From Acetobacteraceae bacterium (GTDB taxonomy: Bacteria > Pseudomonadota > Alphaproteobacteria > Acetobacterales > Acetobacteraceae), in contig JADGHI010000286.1 in assembly GCA_019689515.1 (NCBI GenBank), positions 1 through 5,487 of the forward strand: DNA of 5,487 bases, given 5' to 3'. This document shows positions 1 to 5,298 of the stretch, piece after piece (the first letter of the stretch is position 1; every line of letters starts with the position of its first letter). A model generated the notes under the pieces. It ran no database searches and was not told the origin of the DNA. It saw only the letters and a program-made list of their open reading frames with translations. The position numbers and the translations under genes are program-made.

Positions 1-1
1 G

Positions 2-517
2 TGGGGCTGGGCGGGCGGCGCGCTGGGGCTGCCCGTCGCCCTCTGCGCATCGGGGGGGCTGGGCGCCGCGGCGGCCGTCGCGGTGCGCGGCTGGCGGCTC
101 GACCCGGCGCGGACGGCGATCACCAAGGAGGTGCTGGCCACGCCCATGCCGCGCCCGGCGGAGGCGGACGCCGAGTTCGCGCATGTGCTGACCGCCGGCC
201 GCTCCGGCCGGGTGCTCGAGGCGGTGCGCTACCATATCGATCCCGCCGACCGCGCCGAGTTCCTGCGCGTGATGGCGGAGGTGCGCCGGGTGCGGCAGCG
301 CGGCGGCGCGCTGGCCTGGCGCCTCTACACGGATGTCGCGCGCCCCGAGCGCTGGATCGAGCTCTGGGTCGTCGAGTCCTGGACCGAGCATCTGCGCGAG
401 GCAGACCGGCTGACCGAGGAGGACCGCGCAACGCTCGCCCGCGCCGCGGCGTTGCACCGTGGCGAGGGCCCGCCGGAAGCCGTACGCTACCTCAACGTCG
501 CGCCGGAGGGGGGCTGA
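2..517 (+). CDS. MFS exporter, MFS_3 (transmembrane secretion effector) type, C-terminal part
   Basis: This is the 3' end of a membrane transporter gene that begins left of the window. The first ~30 visible residues (WGWAGGALGLPV, then an Ala/Gly-rich hydrophobic run ending at RGWRL) look like the last transmembrane helix of a major facilitator protein. They are followed by ~140 soluble residues with the pattern of the MFS_3/DUF894 tail: a PRPAEADAEF linker, then VRYHIDPADRAEFL, WRLYTDVARPERWIELWVVESW and EHLREADRLTEED, ending EAVRYLNVAPEGG. This tail resembles the ferredoxin-like antibiotic-biosynthesis-monooxygenase fold, including the FxExWxxxxxHL-like pattern (here IELWVVESWTEHL), and would be cytosolic. 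Family members are proton-driven exporters of drugs, siderophores or other small molecules; the substrate here is unknown. An internal ATG at 83 would start after the helix and is not the true start. The family assignment is by recognition of motifs only. Confidence 0.78.
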   Translation, partial: WGWAGGALGLPVALCASGGLGAAAAVAVRGWRLDPARTAITKEVLATPMPRPAEADAEFAHVLTAGRSGRVLEAVRYHIDPADRAEFLRVMAEVRRVRQRGGALAWRLYTDVARPERWIELWVVESWTEHLREADRLTEEDRATLARAAALHRGEGPPEAVRYLNVAPEGG

Positions 518-562
518 CGCGGCGGGCTGTCACCCCATTTATTCCCAAGGCCGCAACGAACG

Positions 563-569
563 AAGGAGG
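563..569 (+). promoter_or_regulatory. Ribosome binding site that decides the dps start
   Basis: AAGGAGG lies 6 nt before the ATG at 576 and only 2 nt before an out-of-frame ATG at 572. The spacing selects 576 as the start. The frame is also open upstream to 459, but that extension runs through the MFS coding sequence in another frame and has no ferritin-like character. Confidence 0.8.
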
Positions 570-575
570 GCATGG

Positions 576-1109
576 ATGCCGAGGAACGCGAGTGCCGGCG
601 GGGCCGAAGCGGCGACGGGCAAGCTGCATCACAAGACGCTCAACGACACGCCGGACAATGCGAAGAAGGTTTCGATCGGCGTGTTGCAGGCCTGCCTGAC
701 CGACACGGTGGACCTCTACAACGCGACCCGCCAGGCGCACTGGAACGTGAAGGGCCCGCATTTCGGCCAGCTCCATGCGCTGTTCGAGAACTTCTACAAC
801 CAGCTTGCGGAGGGCGCGGACGAGATCGCGGAGCGCATCGTCACGCTCGGCGGCACGGCGATGGGCACGACGCAGTCCCTGGCGCAGGGCACGCGGCTCG
901 AGCCCTACCCGACGGACCTCTATGACGGCATGGACCATGTGAAGGCGCTGGCGCAGCGCTACGCGCAGGTGGCGAAGGCGCTGCGCGCGGGCATCGACCA
1001 GACGGACGAGGCCGGGGATGCGGACACCGCAGACCTGCTGACCGGGCAGTCCCGCGCGGTGGACAAGATGCTGTGGATGCTGGAGGCGCACCTCCAGGCG
1101 CGCGACTGA
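576..1109 (+). CDS. dps: Dps family ferritin-like DNA-binding / iron-storage protein
   Basis: A 177-residue protein of normal Dps length. Dps proteins form 12-subunit cages in the cytoplasm that oxidise Fe(II) with hydrogen peroxide, store the iron and often coat DNA in starvation or oxidative stress. The signature AHWNVKGPHFGQLH starts at residue 54, and aligning it to E. coli Dps puts the intersubunit ferroxidase ligands at H55, H67, E71, D82 and E86, all acceptable; E71 replaces the usual Asp. The following AERIVTLGG (85-93) is also typical. The N-terminal tail carries few basic residues (R3, K16, K20, K30, K31), so DNA binding is plausible but not shown. The gene is separated from the upstream transporter gene by 58 nt that include a short AT-rich patch (537-546), the only candidate promoter area I see. 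I saw no clear OxyR or Fur site. Hairpins follow the stop. Confidence 0.95.
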   Translation: MPRNASAGGAEAATGKLHHKTLNDTPDNAKKVSIGVLQACLTDTVDLYNATRQAHWNVKGPHFGQLHALFENFYNQLAEGADEIAERIVTLGGTAMGTTQSLAQGTRLEPYPTDLYDGMDHVKALAQRYAQVAKALRAGIDQTDEAGDADTADLLTGQSRAVDKMLWMLEAHLQARD

Positions 1110-1119
1110 GGCGCGCTGC

Positions 1120-1180
1120 CGGCGGGGCGGGCGGTAGAGGCCGCCGCCCCGCTGCTCATCCCGGCCGGCGGAGGCCGGCC
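1120..1180. terminator. Two hairpins between convergent dps and lactonase-like genes, probable bidirectional terminator
   Basis: The first hairpin pairs 1122-1130 (GCGGGGCGG) with 1144-1152 (CCGCCCCGC), extended inward by three more pairs (1132-1134 with 1141-1143, G1131 bulged), around a 6-nt loop. The second pairs 1163-1169 (GGCCGGC) perfectly with 1174-1180 (GCCGGCC) around GGAG, and its last base is within the stop codon of the minus-strand gene. Neither is followed by a T-run on either strand, so a classical intrinsic terminator is not proven. The position between two convergent genes supports the call. RNA stability elements at the two 3' ends are the alternative. Confidence 0.5.
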
Positions 1181-1974
1181 TACGCCTTCGGCGCCAGGTG
1201 CAGCGCCACCACCTCGCCGTTCGTCCCGGGCACCGCCGGGTAGATCCGGCGCACCTCCGGGTCGTGGCCCGGCACCACGCGGCTCTCGTCCCCGCCGGCG
1301 AGCCGCTTCGCGAGCTTCCAGCCCTGCGTCATCGCGCCGAGGTCGAAGACGATCGGGAAGGGATTGCCGCGCGTCACATTGGCGTAGAAGTGCATCGCGT
1401 CGGAGGCGAGCACCACGGGGCCGCGCGCCGTCTCCACCCGCACCACCTGCAGCCCGTCGCTGTGCCCGCCGACGCGGTGCACCGTGACGCCCGGCGCGAC
1501 CTCGCCCTCACCGTCGTGGAACACCATGCGGTCATTGTAGAGCGCGCGGATGGCCGCGATCACGTGGTCCGCCTCGAAGGGCAGGCGGATGCAGGCCGTG
1601 CACATGTGCCGGCCTGTGGCGAAGGCCATCTCGCGGTCCTGGATGTGGACCCGGGCGTTGGTGAACAGGTCGATGTTGCCGGCGTGGTCGTAGTGCAGAT
1701 GCGTGATGATCACGTCCCGCACCTTGGCGGGATCGGTGCCGAATTCGCGCAGCGCCTGCTCGACGGAGCGGCTGATGCTGCGGTTGCGCCGCGCCGCCAG
1801 TTCCGCGTCGAAGCCGGTGTCCACGACTATCTCGTGCCCGCCGGGGCCGCGCAGCAGCCAGACGAAGTAGTCCAGCGGCATCGCCTCGTGCGCGTCCTCG
1901 ACCGGCATCAGGAAGTTGTGCTGCGCCGGCCGTTCGTGCCGGCCGTAGCGGATCGCGTAGGCTTCCCAGGTCAT
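1180..1974 (-). CDS. Metallo-beta-lactamase-fold hydrolase, N-acyl homoserine lactonase-like
   Basis: A 264-residue cytoplasmic protein without a signal peptide. It has the dinuclear zinc site of the lactonase branch of the metallo-beta-lactamase superfamily: THLHYDHAGN gives H92, H94, D96 and H97; GGHSDG gives H171; LASDAMHFY gives the bridging D192; VPGHDP gives H237. Upstream, VVDTGFD (51-57) is the usual strand before the active site. This order and the length match the AHL-lactonase (AiiA/AttM-like) group, which opens lactone rings by hydrolysis. Y197 five residues after D192 could play the part of the substrate-side tyrosine of AiiA, where the spacing is three, so the match is imperfect. 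The ATG overlaps the stop of the dehydrogenase gene (ATGA, 1971-1974), implying coupled translation; a GGGAGGG-like sequence lies 11 nt upstream. Because it shares an operon with catabolic-looking enzymes and no LuxR/LuxI gene is seen, its substrate may be a metabolic lactone rather than a quorum signal. Confidence 0.87.
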   Translation of the reverse strand: MTWEAYAIRYGRHERPAQHNFLMPVEDAHEAMPLDYFVWLLRGPGGHEIVVDTGFDAELAARRNRSISRSVEQALREFGTDPAKVRDVIITHLHYDHAGNIDLFTNARVHIQDREMAFATGRHMCTACIRLPFEADHVIAAIRALYNDRMVFHDGEGEVAPGVTVHRVGGHSDGLQVVRVETARGPVVLASDAMHFYANVTRGNPFPIVFDLGAMTQGWKLAKRLAGGDESRVVPGHDPEVRRIYPAVPGTNGEVVALHLAPKA

Positions 1975-2888
1975 GGCCCCTTGTTCCCTCCCAGGATTGT
2001 GTTGCCGGCGAGCTGCTCGCTGAGCTTCGCCATCGCCGTGTGATCCTGGCCCGGGCCAAGCGCGGCGAGTGCGGACGCCCACATCTCCCGGCACAGCGCG
2101 GCGAAGGGCGTCGGCGTCGCGGTCTCCCGCCCGACCTCGAGGGCAATGGAGAGGTCCTTGACCATCAGGTCCAGCGTGAACCCGGCGTCGAAGCGGCGCG
2201 AGAGCACGTACTGGGCGAATTTCTTCTGCGTGCTGTTGTTCATGCCGGTGGAGGCGTTCAGCACGTCCACCATCTTCTGCGCGTCGAGGCCGAATTTCTG
2301 GCCGATCAGCAGCGCCTCGATGCCGATGAGGAAGCCGCCGGCGCTGACCAGGTTGTTCAGCGCCTTCATCGCCTGACCGGCGCCGATCGGCCCGCAGCGG
2401 TGGATCGAGGTGCCCATCGCGCGCAACACCGGCTCGGCGCGGTCGAGATCGGCATCGGCGCCGCCGGCCATGATCGCGAGCTCGCCGGTTCGCGCCCGCG
2501 GCACGCCGCCGGAGACCGGGCAGTCCACCATCGCCACGCCGCGCTGCGCGAGCGAAGCGGCGATCTCCTTCGTCTTGCCCGGCTGGCCGGAGGTCATGTC
2601 GATCAGTAGCGCACCGGGGGCGAGGGCGTCGCCCATCGCTGCCACCGCCTCGGCGACCTGCGCGCTGGTCGGCACGATGGTGATGACGCAGTCCGCGTCG
2701 CGCGCCGCCTCGGCGGCCGAGGCGGCGGCGCGGCCTCCGACCTCCGCGGCGAATTGCGCCGCTCGGCCGGGCGCGACGTCGCACACCGCGACGTCGAAGC
2801 CCGCCTTCACGAGATTCGCCGCCATCGGCCAACCCATGTTGCCGATGCCGACGAAGCCGATGCGCCGGATGGGCGATGCCGCGCTCAT
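1971..2888 (-). CDS. NAD(P)-dependent beta-hydroxyacid dehydrogenase (3-hydroxyisobutyrate dehydrogenase family)
   Basis: A 305-residue enzyme, the normal length for the family. These cytosolic enzymes oxidise short beta-hydroxyacids (3-hydroxyisobutyrate, tartronate, L-serine relatives) with NAD(P), or run in reverse. The N-terminal Rossmann domain starts with IGFVGIGNMGWPMAANL (GxGxxG at G14, G16, G19). The substrate-binding signature DCPVSGG is at 122-128. The catalytic lysine lies in GAGQAMKALNN (K175, with N178 and N179). The all-helical C-terminal half includes FTLDLMVKDL (K244, D245), a typical dimer and substrate segment. The acidic residue after the beta2 strand (D37 in VAVCDVAP) suggests NAD rather than NADP preference. 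The ATG is 1 nt past the stop of the decarboxylase-like gene (TGAGATG), and the stop overlaps the next start, so it is the middle of a tightly coupled operon. The exact substrate cannot be read from sequence. Confidence 0.92.
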   Translation of the reverse strand: MSAASPIRRIGFVGIGNMGWPMAANLVKAGFDVAVCDVAPGRAAQFAAEVGGRAAASAAEAARDADCVITIVPTSAQVAEAVAAMGDALAPGALLIDMTSGQPGKTKEIAASLAQRGVAMVDCPVSGGVPRARTGELAIMAGGADADLDRAEPVLRAMGTSIHRCGPIGAGQAMKALNNLVSAGGFLIGIEALLIGQKFGLDAQKMVDVLNASTGMNNSTQKKFAQYVLSRRFDAGFTLDLMVKDLSIALEVGRETATPTPFAALCREMWASALAALGPGQDHTAMAKLSEQLAGNTILGGNKGP

Positions 2889-2889
2889 C

Positions 2890-3291
2890 TCACTTCTTGC
2901 CCGGCAGCGCGCCCTCGGCGACCAGCACCTCGTGCGCGGCCTTGAAGGCGTCGAGACCGGCGGGGATGCCGCAATAGGCCGTCGCGTGCAGCAGTACGGC
3001 CTTGATCTCGTCCACGGTGAGGCCGTTGTTCAGCGCGCCCTTCACGTGCAGCTTGATCTCCGGCGTCTTGCCGAGCGCCGTCAGCATCGCGAGGTTGAGC
3101 ATCGAGCGCGTCTTGCGGTCCAGCGTCGGATCGCCCCAGGCCCAGCCCCAGGCCCAGGCGGTAGTCGCGCGCTGGAAGGCCATCATGAAGTCGTCGGCCT
3201 TGGCCATGGACGAGTCCACGTACTCCGGGCCGAGCACGGCGCGGCGGATCGGCAATCCCTTTTCGAACAGGGCCTGGTCTTCGGCGGACAT
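2890..3291 (-). CDS. Carboxymuconolactone decarboxylase family protein (PcaC-like)
   Basis: A 133-residue single-domain protein, the length of gamma-carboxymuconolactone decarboxylase (PcaC), which acts in the protocatechuate branch of the beta-ketoadipate pathway. Recognisable stretches are the N-terminal FEKGLPIRRAVLGPEYV (9-25), DPTLDRKTRSMLNLAMLTALG (54-74), LHVKGALNNGLTVDEIKAVLLH (81-102) and the family signature AYCGIPAGLDAF (105-116). It has only one cysteine (C107), so it lacks the CxxC redox pair of AhpD-type relatives and is better placed with the decarboxylase-like side. No pcaB, pcaD or pcaGH genes are nearby, so true PcaC activity is uncertain. The start is ATG at 3291, with AGGGAGA about 6 nt upstream. 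It is the first gene of a three-gene minus-strand operon. An internal 12-nt tandem repeat encodes a WAWGWAWG stretch at residues 46-53. Confidence 0.9.
   Translation of the reverse strand: MSAEDQALFEKGLPIRRAVLGPEYVDSSMAKADDFMMAFQRATTAWAWGWAWGDPTLDRKTRSMLNLAMLTALGKTPEIKLHVKGALNNGLTVDEIKAVLLHATAYCGIPAGLDAFKAAHEVLVAEGALPGKK
3133..3156 (-). repeat. Two perfect 12-nt tandem copies within the carboxymuconolactone decarboxylase-like gene
   Basis: On the plus strand GCCCCAGGCCCA occurs at 3133-3144 and again directly at 3145-3156. The unit is four codons, so the frame is kept and the protein reads WAWGWAWG (residues 46-53). PcaC relatives have a similar Trp-containing segment (AWGEVWSRPGL type) of the same length, so the repeat does not appear to have lengthened the protein. 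Confidence 0.85.
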
Positions 3292-3318
3292 GGCGTCTCT
3301 CCCTCGGGCGGATCTCGT

Positions 3319-3330
3319 CGTGCGCGCACG
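3319..3330. promoter_or_regulatory. Perfect 12-bp palindrome upstream of the decarboxylase-like operon, possible operator
   Basis: CGTGCGCGCACG is its own reverse complement and sits 27 nt before the ATG of the first operon gene. That places it in or beside the likely promoter or leader, where a repressor or activator dimer could bind. Alternating CG-rich palindromes also arise by chance in DNA of this composition, and no regulator gene is present in the window. Confidence 0.3.
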
Positions 3331-3458
3331 CTCGCGCGGTCCGGTGCGGCGGTCAACCCGCGCGGCGCGGGGGAGGATGCGAGCGGCGCCGCCCTCGACC
3401 CGCCGCTGCCGGTCGGCCGGTTCTGGTGCCGGCGTCGCCGGGGCTGCGCGGCGTGGCG

Positions 3459-3542
3459 CTAGGCGAACAGGGTCGCGTGCCACTGGCCGCCGAGGCCGAA
3501 GGTGCCGGCGACGTGGTTGCCGCCGCTGTCGGTGGCCCCGGC
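3459..3542 (-). pseudogene. Probable orphan C-terminal remnant of a lost gene (27 codons plus stop)
   Basis: Read on the minus strand, 27 codons run from just after a TGA (3545-3543) to a TAG (3461-3459), and every sense codon ends in G or C. The peptide is balanced and protein-like: it contains ATDSGGNHV and ends TFGLGGQWHATLFA, unlike the Arg/Pro/Ala-rich translations of the other frames here. It lacks a start codon and is too short to be a domain. I do not recognise the family with certainty; the Gly-rich closing hairpin might suit the end of a thiolase-like or similar enzyme, but that is a guess. It points the same way as the downstream operon and ends 167 nt before the decarboxylase start, as expected if an upstream operon gene had been mostly deleted. 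Chance in high-GC DNA is the alternative. Confidence 0.4.
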
Positions 3543-3602
3543 TCAGCCCTGCGTGTGGGGAGGCGGGCGAGCTTGCGGGACGCGCGGGTGCCCGGACAAG
3601 GC

Positions 3603-3669
3603 GGCGCATCGGGCGCGAGGCGAGGCGTCGGCCCCGCTGACCACGTCCGGCAGCCGCGCCCGATGCGCC
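3603..3669. repeat. Perfect 15-bp inverted repeat with 37-nt spacer upstream of the TctC gene
   Basis: GGCGCATCGGGCGCG at 3603-3617 is exactly matched by its reverse complement CGCGCCCGATGCGCC at 3655-3669. The pairing stops at 15 bp on both sides. The spacer holds a smaller possible stem, 3627-3632 (GTCGGC) with 3636-3641 (GCTGAC), including one G-U pair, so a transcript could fold into a long stem capped by an inner hairpin. The repeat ends 63 nt before the ATG at 3733. It could be a leader RNA structure, a terminator for transcription from either side, a pair of binding half-sites or the scar of a small mobile element. There is no T-run after it. Confidence 0.75.
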
Positions 3670-3732
3670 ACCCCTTGCCGAGCCTGGCCGCGGCGGGATA
3701 GGGCGCTTCCGTCCAATCTGGGGAGGAACACG

Positions 3733-4743
3733 ATGCCACGAATTTCCCGGCGTGGCCTGGCCACGGGGGCCGGGGCCGCGCTGCTCGCCGCGCCGAACCT
3801 CGCCGCCCGCGCGCAGAACGCCGGCACGACACCCCCCGCCGGCGCCTGGCCAAGCCGGCCGATCACCATCGTGGTCCCGAACCCGCCCGGCGGCGGCAGC
3901 GACTTCGCGGCGCGGCTCTACCAGGAGCCGCTCGCCCGCGCGCTCGGCACGACGGTGGTGATCGAGAACCGCCCCGGCGCGAACGGCAACATCGCGATCC
4001 AGCACGTCGTGCGCTCCGCACCGGACGGCTACACGCTGCTGCTGCAATACAACGGCTACCATGCCGGCAATCCGGCGATGATGCGCAACCTCCCCTGGGA
4101 CCCGGTGCGCGACCTCGCGCCCGTCGGCATGGCGACGGTGGCGCCGCATGGCATCTTCGCCGCGCCGAACCTGCCGGTGAACACGCTCGCGGAGCTGATC
4201 GCCTACGCCCGCGCCAATCCGGGCAAGCTGAACTACGCCTCCTCGGGCAACGGCTCGATCCAGCACATCGCCGGCGCGATGTTCGCGCGCGCGATCGGGA
4301 CGGAGATGGTCCACGTGCCCTATCGCGGCGCCGCCCCGGCCTTGCAGGACGTGGCCGGCGGGCGCGTGGAGCTGTTCATCACCACGCCCTCCTCCGCCAT
4401 CGCCCTGGCGCAGGCCGGACGCGTGAAGGCGCTGGCGATCGCGAGCGCCGGCCGCATCTCCGCCCTGCCGGAGGTCCCGACCACGGCCGAGGCCGGGCTC
4501 CCCGGCTTCGTCGTGGACGCCTGGTTCGCCATCTTCGCGCCCGCCGGCACGCCGCCGGCGATCGTCGAGCGCATCAACGCCGCCATGCGTGCCGCGACCG
4601 AACTGCCCGATCTGCGCCGCCGTGCCGAGGAGGGCGGCGTGATCCTGCGCCCGCTGACCGTGGCGCAGATGGACGAGGTGGCGCGGCGCGAGATCGAGAC
4701 GCTCGGCCGCACCATCCGCGAGGCGGGGATCACGCTGGAATAG
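3733..4743 (+). CDS. Tripartite tricarboxylate transporter substrate-binding protein (Bug/TctC family)
   Basis: A 336-residue periplasmic binding protein. Bug/TctC proteins hold a carboxylate or other small ligand in the cleft between two lobes and may pass it to a TctA/TctB membrane carrier or act in sensing. The N-terminus carries a twin-arginine-like leader: SRRGLA (5-10), a hydrophobic stretch to residue 24 and an ARA cleavage site before Q28. The SRRxxL motif is weaker than the classic SRRxFLK. Family motifs follow in order: VVPNPPGGGSDFAARL (47-62), VIENRPGANGNIA (76-88), PDGYTLL (97-103), WDPVRDLAPV (122-131), YASSGNGSIQHIAGAMF (168-184), HVPYRGAAPALQDVAGGRV (194-212) and PEVPTTAEAGLPGF (246-259). 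The start is supported by GGAGG 6 nt upstream. The frame is open further upstream, but that part is intergenic in character. No TctA/TctB gene is in the window, as is common for these expanded orphan receptors. The ligand is unknown. Confidence 0.95.
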   Translation: MPRISRRGLATGAGAALLAAPNLAARAQNAGTTPPAGAWPSRPITIVVPNPPGGGSDFAARLYQEPLARALGTTVVIENRPGANGNIAIQHVVRSAPDGYTLLLQYNGYHAGNPAMMRNLPWDPVRDLAPVGMATVAPHGIFAAPNLPVNTLAELIAYARANPGKLNYASSGNGSIQHIAGAMFARAIGTEMVHVPYRGAAPALQDVAGGRVELFITTPSSAIALAQAGRVKALAIASAGRISALPEVPTTAEAGLPGFVVDAWFAIFAPAGTPPAIVERINAAMRAATELPDLRRRAEEGGVILRPLTVAQMDEVARREIETLGRTIREAGITLE

Positions 4744-4770
4744 GCGCCGCCTGCCCGCCCGCCGGCGCGC

Positions 4771-5298
4771 CTACTCCAGCCCCAGTGCCTGGAGGTCCAC
4801 CACCCAGGGCAGGTCGGTGTCCTCCGGCTTCACGCCTGCCTGGGTGATGAGGCAATGCGCCTGGCCGCGATGGTGGGTCTGGTGGTTGAAGAAATGCGCC
4901 ACGGTGACCCAGCAGGGCCGCGTCATCTCCTGCCCCGTGGCGCTGCTCATCCAGGTGAGCGGGGCGGCGAGCCACTCCTCGGTCACCGTCTGCGCCCAGG
5001 CCTCGATGCCGGCGTCGGCCTCGATGCGCGCCGCACGGAGCGCGTCCCAGTCGGGGAACAGGTGCGGGCTCTCCTTGATGCCGGCGGGCAGGCGCTGCCA
5101 GCGATCGGGGGCGAAGCGGGCCATCCAGGCGTGGTCGGCCCAGACGAGGTGGCTCAGCGTGCCGTGCAGGGAGCCGAAGAAGGCGCCGCGGTCGGCGCGC
5201 CGTTCGGCGTCCGGGATCGCCTCGGCGGCGCGGTAGAGGCGGCGGTTCATCTCGCTGTTGTAGGCCGCCATCAGTCGGCAGTACCGCGCCGTGATCAC
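4771..5298 (-). CDS. DinB family protein (putative metal-dependent hydrolase/transferase fold)
   Basis: A 175-residue protein, typical of the DinB/YfiT-like four-helix-bundle superfamily. Members bind a divalent metal through three histidines; some are thiol-dependent transferases, but most have no known substrate. The likely metal ligands are H50 in LSHLVWADHAWMAR and H139 and H143 in HFFNHQTHHRGQAH, the last being the strong family signature. W53, D55 and W58 after H50 also fit the family pattern. The start is GTG at 5298, with GGAGGAGG (plus-strand 5307-5314) 8 nt upstream. That GTG overlaps the stop of the acetyltransferase gene by 4 nt (GTGA, 5295-5298), so the two are probably one transcript with coupled translation. 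It converges on the TctC gene with a 27-nt gap, in which GGCGC (4743-4747) and GCGCC (4767-4771) could pair weakly. It should not be read as the SOS polymerase DinB, which is unrelated. Confidence 0.92.
   Translation of the reverse strand: MITARYCRLMAAYNSEMNRRLYRAAEAIPDAERRADRGAFFGSLHGTLSHLVWADHAWMARFAPDRWQRLPAGIKESPHLFPDWDALRAARIEADAGIEAWAQTVTEEWLAAPLTWMSSATGQEMTRPCWVTVAHFFNHQTHHRGQAHCLITQAGVKPEDTDLPWVVDLQALGLE

Larger units (their letters stand above)
3292..3732. other. 441-nt divergent intergenic region between the operon and the TctC gene
   Basis: This gap separates the minus-strand decarboxylase/dehydrogenase/lactonase operon from the plus-strand binding-protein gene and must hold promoters for both. 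I could not pick out convincing -35/-10 boxes, which is common in such GC-rich DNA. It contains a 12-bp palindrome (3319-3330), a stretch on the minus strand that looks like a gene C-terminus (3459-3542), and a perfect 15-bp inverted repeat (3603-3669), listed separately. Several open frames cross it on both strands, but they are Arg/Ala/Pro/Gly-rich and show no domain, so I do not call them as genes. A plus-strand GTG frame at 3426-3701 is antisense to the tail and is likewise not supported. Confidence 0.7.

Noticed and set aside
537..546. AT-rich patch CATTTATTCC as a -10 box for dps
   Set aside because: It is the only AT-rich stretch before dps, but no matching -35 element was found at a suitable distance, so it is mentioned only as a candidate promoter area.
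1198..2609. Long plus-strand open frames antisense to the lactonase-like and dehydrogenase genes (1198-2043 and 2040-2609)
   Set aside because: They are rich in His, Arg, Ala and Val, show no domain, and mirror the codon pattern of the real minus-strand genes. Stop-free antisense frames are expected at this GC content.
1180..2832. 550-codon minus-strand frame that would fuse an N-terminal extension to the lactonase-like protein
   Set aside because: The first ~286 residues are an out-of-frame reading of the dehydrogenase gene; the lactonase-like domain begins at the ATG at 1974 in the ATGA overlap.
2410..3462. 350-codon plus-strand open frame crossing the dehydrogenase and decarboxylase genes
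   Set aside because: It is entirely antisense to two well-recognised coupled genes for most of its length and its translation has no family pattern.
3426..3701. Small plus-strand GTG-start gene in the intergenic region (91 residues)
   Set aside because: No ribosome site or domain is evident. It ends 31 nt before the TctC start and is antisense to the more protein-like minus-strand tail.
2890..4314. Very long minus-strand open frame, seemingly extending the decarboxylase-like protein by ~340 residues upstream
   Set aside because: The upstream part is antisense to the TctC gene and Arg/Pro/Ala-rich. The ATG at 3291 has a good ribosome site and gives the exact normal PcaC-like length.
4743..4771. 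Possible terminator hairpin between the TctC and DinB-fold genes
   Set aside because: Only five pairs (4743-4747 with 4767-4771) with a 19-nt loop and no T-run; too weak to annotate as a separate feature.
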